Source of the DNA: Acidicapsa acidisoli
Lineage (GTDB): Bacteria; Acidobacteriota; Terriglobia; Terriglobales; Acidobacteriaceae
Direction of reading: 5' to 3'
DNA length: 64,000 nt
Assembly (NCBI RefSeq): GCF_025685625.1
Contig: NZ_JAGSYI010000008.1
Location: 1 to 64,000 of the forward strand
Positions 24,704 through 33,479 of the stretch are shown piece by piece. Within the stretch, counting starts at the first letter, position 1. Each line of letters begins with the position of its first letter. The translations under genes and the position numbers were made by a program. Below the pieces are notes generated by a model, which did not search any database, was not told the origin of the DNA, and saw only the letters and a program-made list of their open reading frames with translations.

Positions 24704-26434
24704 TCACAAGCTCTTCTCACGGTCGATCTGTTTCAGCTTTCCACCGCCACTGCTCACCTCGGTATCGTATAGGTCTTCGTAAAGAGACAGACGACTCGGC
24801 AGGATGTAGCTCACAGGCGTGTAGACGCCCAGCTTCAAGGTCGTCAGATTTAGGAAAATCTCGTTGAAGCCGATCACATCCTGCCGATGAGTGAGTGGCG
24901 AGTGGAAGGATAACGGCTTGCGGCGGGTTGGGAACTCTCCAATTTCAGTCGTGTCATAGAACGTCGTGATATGGCGACGAGAACGAGCGATTGTCACCGA
25001 GTCCAAGAGCTCGAAGAAATCGAAGTCTAAAGTGGCGAGAATCGCCTGTGGCGTGCGCTCGTCCGCTGGCAATTTCGACCAGGCATTGAACGCAGCTTGT
25101 GCACGACGGAAGATCTGGTCAACGTTTCTGGTCGCCTTCAGCTTTGAGCTGAGGGTTTCTGGCTCACCCTCATAGGCGAGAGCAAGCTGGTTCTTCAGAT
25201 CATTAAATCGGTTGTTGACCGGCGTGGCCGACAGCATGAGCACCTTCGTGCGAACGCCCTGCTTGATGACCTTATTCATCAGGTACTGGTAGCGGGTTTC
25301 ACGATCTTTGAATGCGTCGTCGTTGCGGAAGTTGTGCGACTCGTCGATGACGACCAGATCGTAGTTGCTCCAGTTCACGCGATTCAATTTGAGCCCTAGC
25401 GACTCTCCGCGATCCCGGAGGAGATCGGTATGGCACAGAACGTCAAAGCAAAGACGATCCTTCAGTAGCGGGTTGTTCTTCAGATTGCCCTTGTACGTTA
25501 GCCAGTTGTCGGCAAGCTTCTTAGGACACAGGACCAGCACCGATTTGTTGCGAAGCTCGTAGTATTTAATGACGGCCAAGGCCGTAAACGTCTTGCCTAG
25601 ACCCACGCTGTCAGCTAGGATGCAACCGTTGAAGGTTTCCAGTTTATTAATGATTCCGGTCGCGGCGTCCTTCTGGAAGTGATAGAGCTTTTGCCAGATG
25701 ACGCTGTTCTGGTAGCCGGTACGCTCGTTTGGCAGGACGTCTGCGCTGATGTCCTCCAGAAATTCACTAAAGATGCTATAAAGCATCAAGAAGTAAATAC
25801 GCTGTGGCGAGTTCTCCTGGTAGACCGAGGCGATGTGGTCACAGATTAGGTCGGTGACATCAGCCACCTTGTCTACGTCCTTCCAAATCTGATCGAAGAG
25901 TTCAATGAAGCTCCGGGTTGCCGTGGGCTCATCGATGCGGCTGATGAAGTTGGAGACCGCATTCCCTTGTTGATACCCGAGATCAACGGCGGTGAATCCG
26001 TGCAAGGGCATATACACAGCTTCTTCCGTAGACTTCACACACACGAATTGCTGCATGGGGGCGCCGCTCCGATTGGAACGGAATTGAGCCCTCCGTCGAA
26101 TCCAGTCCGCACACTCTTTAGCGATTGCACGCTGGGTGAGCTTGTTCTTTAGGCGAAGCTCGAAGTCGGTTCCGAAGAATCCCTTTTCTCTTGAAGGCAG
26201 AGGAATATGAAACTCTCGCACTTCTCGGCGTGCCTTGTCCGTGACTTCACTCGGAACGAAGGTGGGGGTCGTGAAGATGAACTGTAGAGACTCTATGGAT
26301 TCAAGTTCTCGCTTGAGTGCCTCAAAGGCATAGATCGAGAAGCTCGATGCAGCAATGGCGACTCTGGCGTTTGGAGTAATCGACCGCTTTAGGTCGTCCC
26401 CGAGGAAGCGATTTACATTATCGATGACTTCCAT
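24704..26434 (-). CDS. SNF2-family helicase with PLD-like N-terminal domain (N-terminal part)
   Basis: 576 residues: a PLD-like region (about 1-160, 'ARVAIAASSFSIYAFEALKREL'), then the SNF2 RecA-1 domain with Walker A Lys281 in 'LADSVGLGKTFTAL', DESH at 363-366 ('VVIDESHNF') and motif III 'LMLSATPVNNRFNDL'. Family members run on for several hundred residues, but here a TGA at 24704-24706 stops the frame after 'REKSL'; the next codons (TCC CTG ATG ACC) continue the family sequence in the same frame. A CGA-to-TGA change would explain it. Relatives are found in defence islands, often with nuclease or methylase partners; here none is evident. DNA translocation needs the missing RecA-2 half. Confidence 0.8.
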   Translation of the reverse strand: MEVIDNVNRFLGDDLKRSITPNARVAIAASSFSIYAFEALKRELESIESLQFIFTTPTFVPSEVTDKARREVREFHIPLPSREKGFFGTDFELRLKNKLTQRAIAKECADWIRRRAQFRSNRSGAPMQQFVCVKSTEEAVYMPLHGFTAVDLGYQQGNAVSNFISRIDEPTATRSFIELFDQIWKDVDKVADVTDLICDHIASVYQENSPQRIYFLMLYSIFSEFLEDISADVLPNERTGYQNSVIWQKLYHFQKDAATGIINKLETFNGCILADSVGLGKTFTALAVIKYYELRNKSVLVLCPKKLADNWLTYKGNLKNNPLLKDRLCFDVLCHTDLLRDRGESLGLKLNRVNWSNYDLVVIDESHNFRNDDAFKDRETRYQYLMNKVIKQGVRTKVLMLSATPVNNRFNDLKNQLALAYEGEPETLSSKLKATRNVDQIFRRAQAAFNAWSKLPADERTPQAILATLDFDFFELLDSVTIARSRRHITTFYDTTEIGEFPTRRKPLSFHSPLTHRQDVIGFNEIFLNLTTLKLGVYTPVSYILPSRLSLYEDLYDTEVSSGGGKLKQIDREKSL

Positions 26435-26497
26435 ATCTCTCGTGTGTCAACATGCGGTGCAACTAGAATCAGCAAATTGCGGATGCTTGAGAGGCAT

Positions 26498-26794
26498 TCA
26501 GCGGCGCTTAGCCCGGTAGCCCTTAGGCAATTCGTCTCCCGATTCCACGGGATTGCTGCCAGCTTTATCGAGCAGGATCAATGCTCTAGCAGCAAGTTCC
26601 TTCGTCGGCTTTTTGCGGTTTCGCATCCATTCCTCGTGTTCCAGGTGCGCCAGCTTCTCAGCGACCGCGACATTGATGAACTGGTTCAACGAGACGCCCT
26701 CTTTTTCTGAAAACACCTCTGCGGTTCGCCGCACCGACGGCATCAGCCGCAGCGGAAACTTCGGAATTGCGGTCTTACGCGCTTCAGTCGCCAT
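26498..26794 (-). CDS. RHH/HicB-like antitoxin
   Basis: A 98-residue protein. The N-terminal half 'PKFPLRLMPSVRRTAEVFSEKEGVSLNQFINVAVAEKLAHLE' is a ribbon-helix-helix fold in the HicB/CopG antitoxin style, with a short basic tail ('DELPKGYRAKRR'). Its ATG lies one base after the TGA of the PIN toxin gene, so the two are co-translated with the toxin first. It should bind the promoter upstream of the toxin gene and neutralise the toxin. Confident as an RHH protein, with the pair assignment based on adjacency. Confidence 0.85.
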   Translation of the reverse strand: MATEARKTAIPKFPLRLMPSVRRTAEVFSEKEGVSLNQFINVAVAEKLAHLEHEEWMRNRKKPTKELAARALILLDKAGSNPVESGDELPKGYRAKRR

Positions 26795-26795
26795 C

Positions 26796-27224
26796 TCAGT
26801 TCCCCTCCCTCATCTTCTCTAACAATTCTGCCGGGGAAAGCACCGGAATTCCAAACCTCTTCCCTGCCCCTGCAAAATGCTTCGTGTTGTTCGTAACCAG
26901 CGCCTCTGCCCGTCCGTTGATCGCAACATCCAAAACCATGTCGTCGCTCGGATCGGGGGACAAGGGCCGGGGCTTCATCACGACTTTTACCGGCTCCGCG
27001 AAGGCTTCCATTGCTTCGATCAACTCCAAAATCTCTCGCTTGCTCAACGCCGACGCTCTAACGTGTTCCGAACGAAGTGCGACATCCCGATATTCCAAGC
27101 CCAGCTTGAGGTCCATCAGAGGCACGAGCTCTTCACGAAATATCATCCGCAACACTTCTCCCGCAGCCCCATCGCTCGACCGAACAGCCGTCACGAACGA
27201 TGCCGTATCGAGCACAATTCTCAC
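26796..27224 (-). CDS. PIN-domain toxin
   Basis: A 142-residue PIN protein starting at GTG 27224 ('VRIVLDTASFVTAVRSSDGA'), chosen because PIN domains begin with such a strand; the frame is open upstream without a fitting start. Acidic residues of the PIN site are visible: Asp in 'VLDTASF', Glu in 'DLKLGLEYRDV', Asp in 'DPSDDMVLDVAI' and 'LVTNNTKHF' in the C-terminal part. The family cleaves RNA. The toxin gene precedes the antitoxin, unlike most VapBC operons but like many COG1569-type pairs. Confidence 0.85.
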   Translation of the reverse strand: MRIVLDTASFVTAVRSSDGAAGEVLRMIFREELVPLMDLKLGLEYRDVALRSEHVRASALSKREILELIEAMEAFAEPVKVVMKPRPLSPDPSDDMVLDVAINGRAEALVTNNTKHFAGAGKRFGIPVLSPAELLEKMREGN

Positions 27225-27689
27225 AAAGGCATGATACCACCCATGATGCCACACAAAGCGCAGATTTAAGAGAGGACGTTTCCTCCCTGCTCCAGCCGGC
27301 GATCGGGCTGCCGTCTTCCGACACCCTCCTCTGCGGGCCGTTCCTTCCCGCAACGCCCTCCCAAAAGCATTCATGCGCTGCGCGCAAAGCCAAGGAAACC
27401 AAGCCTGCTAAGGAGTGAGTGTACCGGGACATGCATTACGTTGTGGACCTGAGACATTCTTTACAAGCCCCTTGCGGTAGCGACGGTTCGAGTTGAGGGG
27501 ACACGAGAAAACATATATCCAGTCGTCGAGGCCGCGGGAATGTGGGAATCCCGAAGGGATTTCCAAAGAGTGTGGGAAGAGTGGGAAGCCGGTTTCATGG
27601 CTTTCCATGCTTTCCACACTCTGTCATTTCCATGGCCTACTTTTCGCGCGGCCAATGCTGGATAAACCGAAGCGCAAGTTTGAGAGGCC
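27225..27689. other. Intergenic region with a hairpin-forming repeat
   Basis: No gene is supported. The stretch holds a near-perfect inverted repeat GGGAATCCC-GAA-GGGATTTCC (27544-27564) followed by a second partly complementary run around 27597-27622 (two GGCTTTCCATG-type segments). The sequence style resembles dispersed intergenic palindromes seen in other soil bacteria. The upstream part (27225-27420) is the toxin promoter region. Confidence 0.35.
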
Positions 27690-28733
27690 CTAGGCAAGTT
27701 TGTGAGATCTGCCCGTGCCTGTCACGTCGTTGATTTCTACGACGACCTTGCCAAATGGACCGCGATCGAGGTGATCGACGGCATCGGGTAGTGCGTTGAA
27801 ACTGTATCTGGCATCGATGATCGGTGAGATTCGATGGTTTTCAACAAATGCCAGCAACTCTTCCATGTCGTCTCGCGAGCCGACGCTAACGCCCTGAAGT
27901 CGTAAATTTTTGGCCATCGCGGCCAGAATCGAAAATGTCGTAGTAGGACGATCCATGATGCCGATCAAGGCAATATGTCCTCCCCATGCTGCTGCCTGAA
28001 TGGACATGGGTACAGCGTCCCCTCCGATGACTTCGAGGACGTGGTCGACACCGCGTCCATGGGTGAGCTCGAGTACGACCTCATCCCACGTTGCGTTCGT
28101 ACTCGTATCGATAACCTCTGCCGCTCCCAATTGTTTCAGGCGCGCAATCTTGCCTGGGCTTCTGGAAGTCACCAACACGCGAGCCCCATGTGCCACCGCC
28201 AATTGCAGAGCGAACAGGGAGACACCGCCGCTTCCCTGAAGCAGAACCGTCTCTCCCGGCTTCAGATTGCCGTGCTTGAACAACGCTACCCAAGCAGTAA
28301 TTGCAGCCACCGGCAGGGTCGATGCTTCCGCCGGTGTCAGATAGTCGGGATAGACGAGCGCGCCTTGGTCAGAGAGCAAGACATACTCGGCGAGCACGCC
28401 CGGAAGTGGGCCCCCGAGGTTTTCGCGCATCGCCTCGGGCGAAGGCACTCCACGGAGCCACTTCGGCCTAAAGAGGGAAATCACTTGGTCGCCCGCTTTG
28501 AGGCGAGATACTTCGGAACCGACCGCGACAACTTCGCCCGCCAGGTCCGATCCAAGCACCAGAGGATATAACATGGGCACGGGATATTTGTCTTCAATCA
28601 CGAGCTTATCGCGATAGTTCAGTGATACGGCCTTGGTGCGAACGAGAATCTGGCCAGCCTGCGGCTGGGGCGTCGGACTCTCGATTAGGTGAAGGTTTTC
28701 GTTTCCGCTTTTCTTCAACTGCCAGCTCTTCAT
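27690..28733 (-). CDS. Zinc-independent MDR quinone oxidoreductase-like alcohol dehydrogenase
   Basis: 347 residues starting at the ATG 28733 (GGAGAACTGT upstream). A GroES-like N-terminal domain ('ILVRTKAVSLNYRDKLV', 'VLGSDLAGEVVAVG') leads to a Rossmann domain with 'GETVLLQGSGGVSLFALQLA' and 'TSRSPGKIARLKQLGAAEVID'. The zinc-binding Cys and structural-zinc cysteines of zinc ADHs are absent, which fits the quinone oxidoreductase branch using NADPH. It ends the minus-strand efflux operon, about 120 bp after the outer-membrane factor gene. A degraded paralogous 3' end is found at 36348-36480. Confidence 0.88.
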   Translation of the reverse strand: MKSWQLKKSGNENLHLIESPTPQPQAGQILVRTKAVSLNYRDKLVIEDKYPVPMLYPLVLGSDLAGEVVAVGSEVSRLKAGDQVISLFRPKWLRGVPSPEAMRENLGGPLPGVLAEYVLLSDQGALVYPDYLTPAEASTLPVAAITAWVALFKHGNLKPGETVLLQGSGGVSLFALQLAVAHGARVLVTSRSPGKIARLKQLGAAEVIDTSTNATWDEVVLELTHGRGVDHVLEVIGGDAVPMSIQAAAWGGHIALIGIMDRPTTTFSILAAMAKNLRLQGVSVGSRDDMEELLAFVENHRISPIIDARYSFNALPDAVDHLDRGPFGKVVVEINDVTGTGRSHKLA

Positions 28734-28853
28734 ACAGTTCTCCGATGATTGAGTTATCGTTCGAATTGTTCCCGATCGCAGGTGCACTATTCGACTCTTT
28801 GCCCCAGAGAGGAAGGTTGTTTCATAGGTTGCGATAAAAAGAGGGTGTATCTT

Positions 28854-30296
28854 TCAGGGTCTTCCGCCTTTCGCAGCCGGAGGAAGAGTTTGCGGCCAAC
28901 CGCCAGCAAGCGATTTGTAGAGTAGAACGGCAGAAAGGGCGCTGTTGGAATGGCTTTCCGCATAAGCATCTTCGGCCTGCAGTTCAACTCTCTGTGCGTC
29001 CAGCAGGTCCAGTAAGCCGGTCGCTCCATTCTTGAAACGAACACTGGCGAGATCGGCTGCACGTTTACTATCCTTGGCCGCGAGCTGGAGTTGAACGTCA
29101 CGGTCCTGCGACCTCGCATAACTCACAAGAGCGTTCTCCACATCCTCGAGAGCCAGGAGAACCGATTGCTGATACTGGACAAGTTGTGCATCGCCATCGG
29201 CTCGGCTTGCGGCGATTCGAGCGCGAACTCTTCCTCGGTCGAGAAAAGACCAATCGATGTTCAATTCCGCCAGATTCACAGCGCTGACTCCGTCAAATGG
29301 CGTATCCCCATGAAACTCGTTCAGCCCAATAAGGCCCGCGAAGTTGACACGCGGGAAAAGGTCCGCCGTGGCAATACCGATCTGTTCCGTTGCGGCATGC
29401 AGGCGTTCCTCCGACGCGCTTACGTCGGGGCGACGGCGTACAAGATCAGCTGGTGTTCCGGGATTGATACTCCCAGGAAGGGCGGGGAGTGGCCTCGCCA
29501 CTTCAAGCTCAGAGACGAGAGCATCTGGGGAAAGCCCGCATAGCACGGCAAGGCGATGTTCATCGAGTGCGATCGCAGCGAGCAGTTCCGGAATGCGCGA
29601 GGTCGTTGTCTCAAGAAGAGCGCGTGCTCTGGCCGTATCGAACTGTGTCCCTCTACCGGCTGAGTAAGTCGCATTAACTAGCCGTACTGTCTCCTGCTGG
29701 TTCTCAACGTTCTCCAGCGCTACCCGAAGAAGTTCCTGCCGTCCACGGAGGTCTATATAAGTGCTTGCCACGTCTCCAACCACGGTAACCTGCATCGCAG
29801 CAAGATCACTTGCATCCGCAAGAGTCCGCTGGCGTTGTGCCTCTATGTTGTGACGAACGCGACCAAAAAAATCGAGCTCCCAACTTGCATTGATCTCTGG
29901 GTTGAAAAAGCGATTATTCCGCGGATAGCCAAACGCCTGAAAAGAGCTGAACTTCTGTCTTCCGACGTTCGTGCTCATCGTTACCGTGGGATAGCGGTCG
30001 AATTTTGCTTCACGCAATAAGGCATTGGCGCTGTCGTAATGGGCCAGCGCGGCGCGCAGATCGTTATTTGCGGTAAGCGCACGCTGCACAAGCGAGCTGA
30101 GTTCTGGGTCATTGAAACTATGCCAGAACTCTGGATCGCTCGCGTCCGCATGGGGGCTGACACCAATGCTTGCCGTATCTGGGGCGGTGAACTGTTGCGG
30201 AAGTGCGAGCGTTGGCTGTTTGTAACGGGGACCAACGGAACATGCTGTAAGCCCAAGCAAGAGCACTGTCGCTAGAATTGATTTGCGATTAAGCAT
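28854..30296 (-). CDS. Outer-membrane efflux lipoprotein (OprM/NodT family)
   Basis: A 480-residue lipoprotein: signal with lipobox 'LLGLTACSVGPRY' (Cys19) and the family start 'VGPRYKQP'. Two repeats of the TolC fold are recognisable, including 'NASWELDFFGRVRHNIEAQR' and 'IDWSFLDRGRVRARIAAS', with 'RRPDVSASEERLHAATEQIG' at the end of the first half. Length is normal for OprM. The gene begins 8 bp inside the end of the RND pump gene. It forms the outer-membrane channel of the tripartite pump. Confidence 0.95.
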   Translation of the reverse strand: MLNRKSILATVLLLGLTACSVGPRYKQPTLALPQQFTAPDTASIGVSPHADASDPEFWHSFNDPELSSLVQRALTANNDLRAALAHYDSANALLREAKFDRYPTVTMSTNVGRQKFSSFQAFGYPRNNRFFNPEINASWELDFFGRVRHNIEAQRQRTLADASDLAAMQVTVVGDVASTYIDLRGRQELLRVALENVENQQETVRLVNATYSAGRGTQFDTARARALLETTTSRIPELLAAIALDEHRLAVLCGLSPDALVSELEVARPLPALPGSINPGTPADLVRRRPDVSASEERLHAATEQIGIATADLFPRVNFAGLIGLNEFHGDTPFDGVSAVNLAELNIDWSFLDRGRVRARIAASRADGDAQLVQYQQSVLLALEDVENALVSYARSQDRDVQLQLAAKDSKRAADLASVRFKNGATGLLDLLDAQRVELQAEDAYAESHSNSALSAVLLYKSLAGGWPQTLPPAAKGGRP

Positions 30297-33200
30297 TGCT
30301 CTCCTCCATTTCCTCGCGACCCTCTGCCCATTCTTCGCGAAACTCTTTCTTCGTCCATGTACGCAGGGCTACATAGGACACTGGAGTCAGAAAGAGACCA
30401 AACAGTGTCACACCGAGCATTCCAGAGAAGACAGTGATGCCGGTCGCGGCGCGAACTTCGCTGCCGGCTCCGTGCCCCAGGAGCAATGGGATAGAACCAC
30501 CGATAAAGGCGATCGAGGTCATCACAATGGGCCGCAGACGCATGCGGCAGGCTTCGAGTGCCGCTTCGACGATGCTTTTGCCCTGGAGCTCCAGCTCCCG
30601 GGCGAACTCCACGATGAGGATTGCGTTCTTACAAGCGAGGCCCATCAAAACAACTAAGCCCACTTGCACGAACACATTGTTGTCGCCACCTTCGAGCCAC
30701 ACGCCAAGAAGTGCTGCACACATGCACACGGGCACAATCAAAATGACTGCAAGCGGCAGCGTCCAGCTCTCATAAAGAGCGGCGAGCACGAGGAAGGCTA
30801 GCATCACAGAGAGTGGAAATACGACAGCGGCCGCGTGGCTCTGGGTCACCTGCTGATAGCTCAGATCTGTCCACTCGAGTACGATGCCACGGGGCAGCAC
30901 CTTGTCGGCAATCTCCGTCAGTTTGGTAACGACCTGTCCAGATGAGAGGATGTGGGGATCGGAATCGCCGATAAGGTCGGCAGCGGGGTAGCCGTTATAA
31001 CGCATGACGGGATCAGGCCCATAGGTCGGCACTACCGTCACGACCGAACCAATGGGAACCATCTCGCCTCGCGAATTGCGCACGCGCAGATTGCCGATGT
31101 CCTCCACTCGCTGGCGATAGGTGGTATCCGCCTGCGCCATCACCCGGTAGACACGCCCGAATACATTGAAGTCGTTGATATACACCGAGCCAAGATAGGT
31201 CTGCAGGGTGTCGAACAGATCGGTTAACGCAATCCCCTGTGCCTTGGCCTTCACTCGATCCACCTTGATCTCGAGTTGCGGGATATTGGCCTGGTAGGAG
31301 CTGACGGGATAGCTCATCCCAGGTGTTTGCGCGACAGCGCTTTGGAAGGTACTCAACGCGTTCTGCAAAGCACCATACCCGAGCCCAGCTCGATCCTCCA
31401 GATAAAGCGAATATCCTGAGCCGTTGCCGAGACCCTGAATGGGCGGCGGCATCAACGCATAGGTAAAGCCATCCTTTATGTTCGCAAACTTGGCGTTGAG
31501 CTCTGCATTGATTTGCGCTGCGCTGCGGCGCCGCTGATCGAACGGTTTGAGGATGATATAGGCCACTGTAAGATTCGGCGTATTGACTTGCTGCAGGGCA
31601 CTAAAGCCTGAGTTCGCAGCCACCATATCGACACCATCCACACTGTGCGCTACCTCGATCATCCTGCGCGTAACCGCGTCTGTGCGGGCATGCGAAGCAC
31701 CTTCAGGCAGCTTGGCCCCGGAGAAAAGATAAAGTTTGTCCTGGGTCGGAATGAATCCTCCCGGAACTTTGTTGAACAACAGTGCGGTCGCGGCCAGCAG
31801 AACCGCATATACGGCGAACACGACTCCTCGGTGTCGGAGTGTGCGCCCCACCGTGCCGTGATAGGTCTCTGAACTACGCTCAAAGAAGCGATTAAACGGA
31901 TGAAACAGCCAGCCGAACGTGCGCTCGATGCCACGCGCCAGCACATCTTTGTGCCCATCGTGCCCTCTGAGCAGCTTTGCTGCGAGCGCCGGCGATAATG
32001 TCAACGAATTGACCGCAGATATCACAGTCGAGATCGCGATGGTTACCGCGAATTGTCTGTAAAACTGGCCGGTCACGCCGGAGAGAAACGCCATAGGTAC
32101 GAATACCGCGCAGAGCACGAGCGCGATCGCAATGATGGGGCCGGATACTTCTCTCATCGCCCTGTGGGCAGCGTCACGCGGACTCAAACCATCCTGAATA
32201 TTGCGCTCGACATTTTCGACTACAACAATGGCGTCATCGACGACGATGCCGATCGCCAGCACCAGGCCGAACAGCGTCAGTGTGTTGATCGAGTAGCTCA
32301 ACAGATATAGCCACGCAAATGTGCCGACCACAGAAACCGGCACCGCAATGAGCGGAATGATGGAGGCGCGCCAAGTCTGCAGGAACAGAATCACGACCAG
32401 CACGACCAGCACTACGGCCTCGACTAACGTATGCTCAACCGAGCGAATCGATTCACGCACAAACACGGTTGGGTCCCAGATTGGCTTGTAGGCCATACCG
32501 GTAGGGAAGTCCGCAGACAACTCGTGCAACCTCTTATACACCGCATCGGCAACACCCAAAGCATTGGCGCCGGGGGTAAGGAATATCCCTATCGCCTCAG
32601 CTTTTTTGCTGTCGGAATACATATCCATGGTGTAGTCGCCGGAGCCTAGTTCCACCCGCGCCACATCGCGGAGATGCACGATCTGGCCGTCCCCGCCATC
32701 CTTGAGCACGATGTCCCCAAACTCCTGCGCGCTGCGGAGGCGGCCTCGCACGTTGAGTGAGATCAGAAAGTCGGTTGTGTTCGGCGAGGGTTCGGCGCCG
32801 AGTTGGCCTGCTGACACTTGCACGTTCTGTTCACGCACAGCGTTGACAACGTCGGAGGCGGTGAGGCCGCGCGAGGCGAGTTGATTCGGGTCGAGCCAGA
32901 GACGCATTGCATAGTCGCCTGAACCTATCATCTGGACATCACCGATACCGGGCAGGCGCGACAGCTCGTCCTTGATATGCAAAACCGCGTAGTTGCGCAG
33001 GTACAGTGAGTCGTAACGATTGTCCGGAGAATACAGGCTCACATACATAAGCGGCGTGGGAGATTGTTTCTGTGTCGTCACACCGTATTGGCGCACCTCA
33101 TCGGGCAACCGCGAGAGTGCCTGGCTGACCCTGTTTTGTACGCGTACGGCTGCAGTATCGGGATCGACCCCGGGCCGAAAGGTGACCACGACCTGAAGGC

Positions 33201-33465
33201 TGCCATCGGATCCCGCGACAGACTTCATGTACATAATGCCTTCCACACCGTTGATCGCCTCTTCAAGCGGTTCTGCCACCGACTCGGCGATCTCCTTCGG
33301 ATTGGCTCCCGGATAGGTAGCACGGACGACGACACTGGGAGGGACAACCTCGGGGTATTCCCCGGAAGGAAGCATAGGAATCGCAATCAATCCGAGAGAA
33401 AAGATGATGATGGATAGGACGATTGCGAAGATCGGACGGTCAATAAAGAATTTTGAGAAATCCAT
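30289..33465 (-). CDS. RND efflux permease (HAE-1/AcrB family)
   Basis: 1058 residues, full AcrB length. N-terminal 'DFSKFFIDRPIFAIVLSI' is the first helix signature; helix 4 holds 'GLVLAIGIVVDDAIVVVENVERN' with the paired aspartates of the proton relay, and 'SAVNSLTLSPALAAKLL' follows. Periplasmic docking and porter domains show 'NEQ/REQNVQVSAGQLGAEP' and 'MPPPIQGLGNGSGYSLYL'. It pumps drugs, solvents or other amphiphiles using proton flow. It lies between the adaptor (14 bp) and the outer-membrane gene (8 bp overlap). Confidence 0.96.
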   Translation of the reverse strand: MDFSKFFIDRPIFAIVLSIIIFSLGLIAIPMLPSGEYPEVVPPSVVVRATYPGANPKEIAESVAEPLEEAINGVEGIMYMKSVAGSDGSLQVVVTFRPGVDPDTAAVRVQNRVSQALSRLPDEVRQYGVTTQKQSPTPLMYVSLYSPDNRYDSLYLRNYAVLHIKDELSRLPGIGDVQMIGSGDYAMRLWLDPNQLASRGLTASDVVNAVREQNVQVSAGQLGAEPSPNTTDFLISLNVRGRLRSAQEFGDIVLKDGGDGQIVHLRDVARVELGSGDYTMDMYSDSKKAEAIGIFLTPGANALGVADAVYKRLHELSADFPTGMAYKPIWDPTVFVRESIRSVEHTLVEAVVLVVLVVILFLQTWRASIIPLIAVPVSVVGTFAWLYLLSYSINTLTLFGLVLAIGIVVDDAIVVVENVERNIQDGLSPRDAAHRAMREVSGPIIAIALVLCAVFVPMAFLSGVTGQFYRQFAVTIAISTVISAVNSLTLSPALAAKLLRGHDGHKDVLARGIERTFGWLFHPFNRFFERSSETYHGTVGRTLRHRGVVFAVYAVLLAATALLFNKVPGGFIPTQDKLYLFSGAKLPEGASHARTDAVTRRMIEVAHSVDGVDMVAANSGFSALQQVNTPNLTVAYIILKPFDQRRRSAAQINAELNAKFANIKDGFTYALMPPPIQGLGNGSGYSLYLEDRAGLGYGALQNALSTFQSAVAQTPGMSYPVSSYQANIPQLEIKVDRVKAKAQGIALTDLFDTLQTYLGSVYINDFNVFGRVYRVMAQADTTYRQRVEDIGNLRVRNSRGEMVPIGSVVTVVPTYGPDPVMRYNGYPAADLIGDSDPHILSSGQVVTKLTEIADKVLPRGIVLEWTDLSYQQVTQSHAAAVVFPLSVMLAFLVLAALYESWTLPLAVILIVPVCMCAALLGVWLEGGDNNVFVQVGLVVLMGLACKNAILIVEFARELELQGKSIVEAALEACRMRLRPIVMTSIAFIGGSIPLLLGHGAGSEVRAATGITVFSGMLGVTLFGLFLTPVSYVALRTWTKKEFREEWAEGREEMEESNA

Positions 33466-33479
33466 GATCTGCCTCTTCC

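Noticed and set aside
24704-24706. TGA as a selenocysteine codon
   Set aside because: The family has no selenocysteine at this place and no SECIS-like hairpin was noticed; a nonsense change is simpler.
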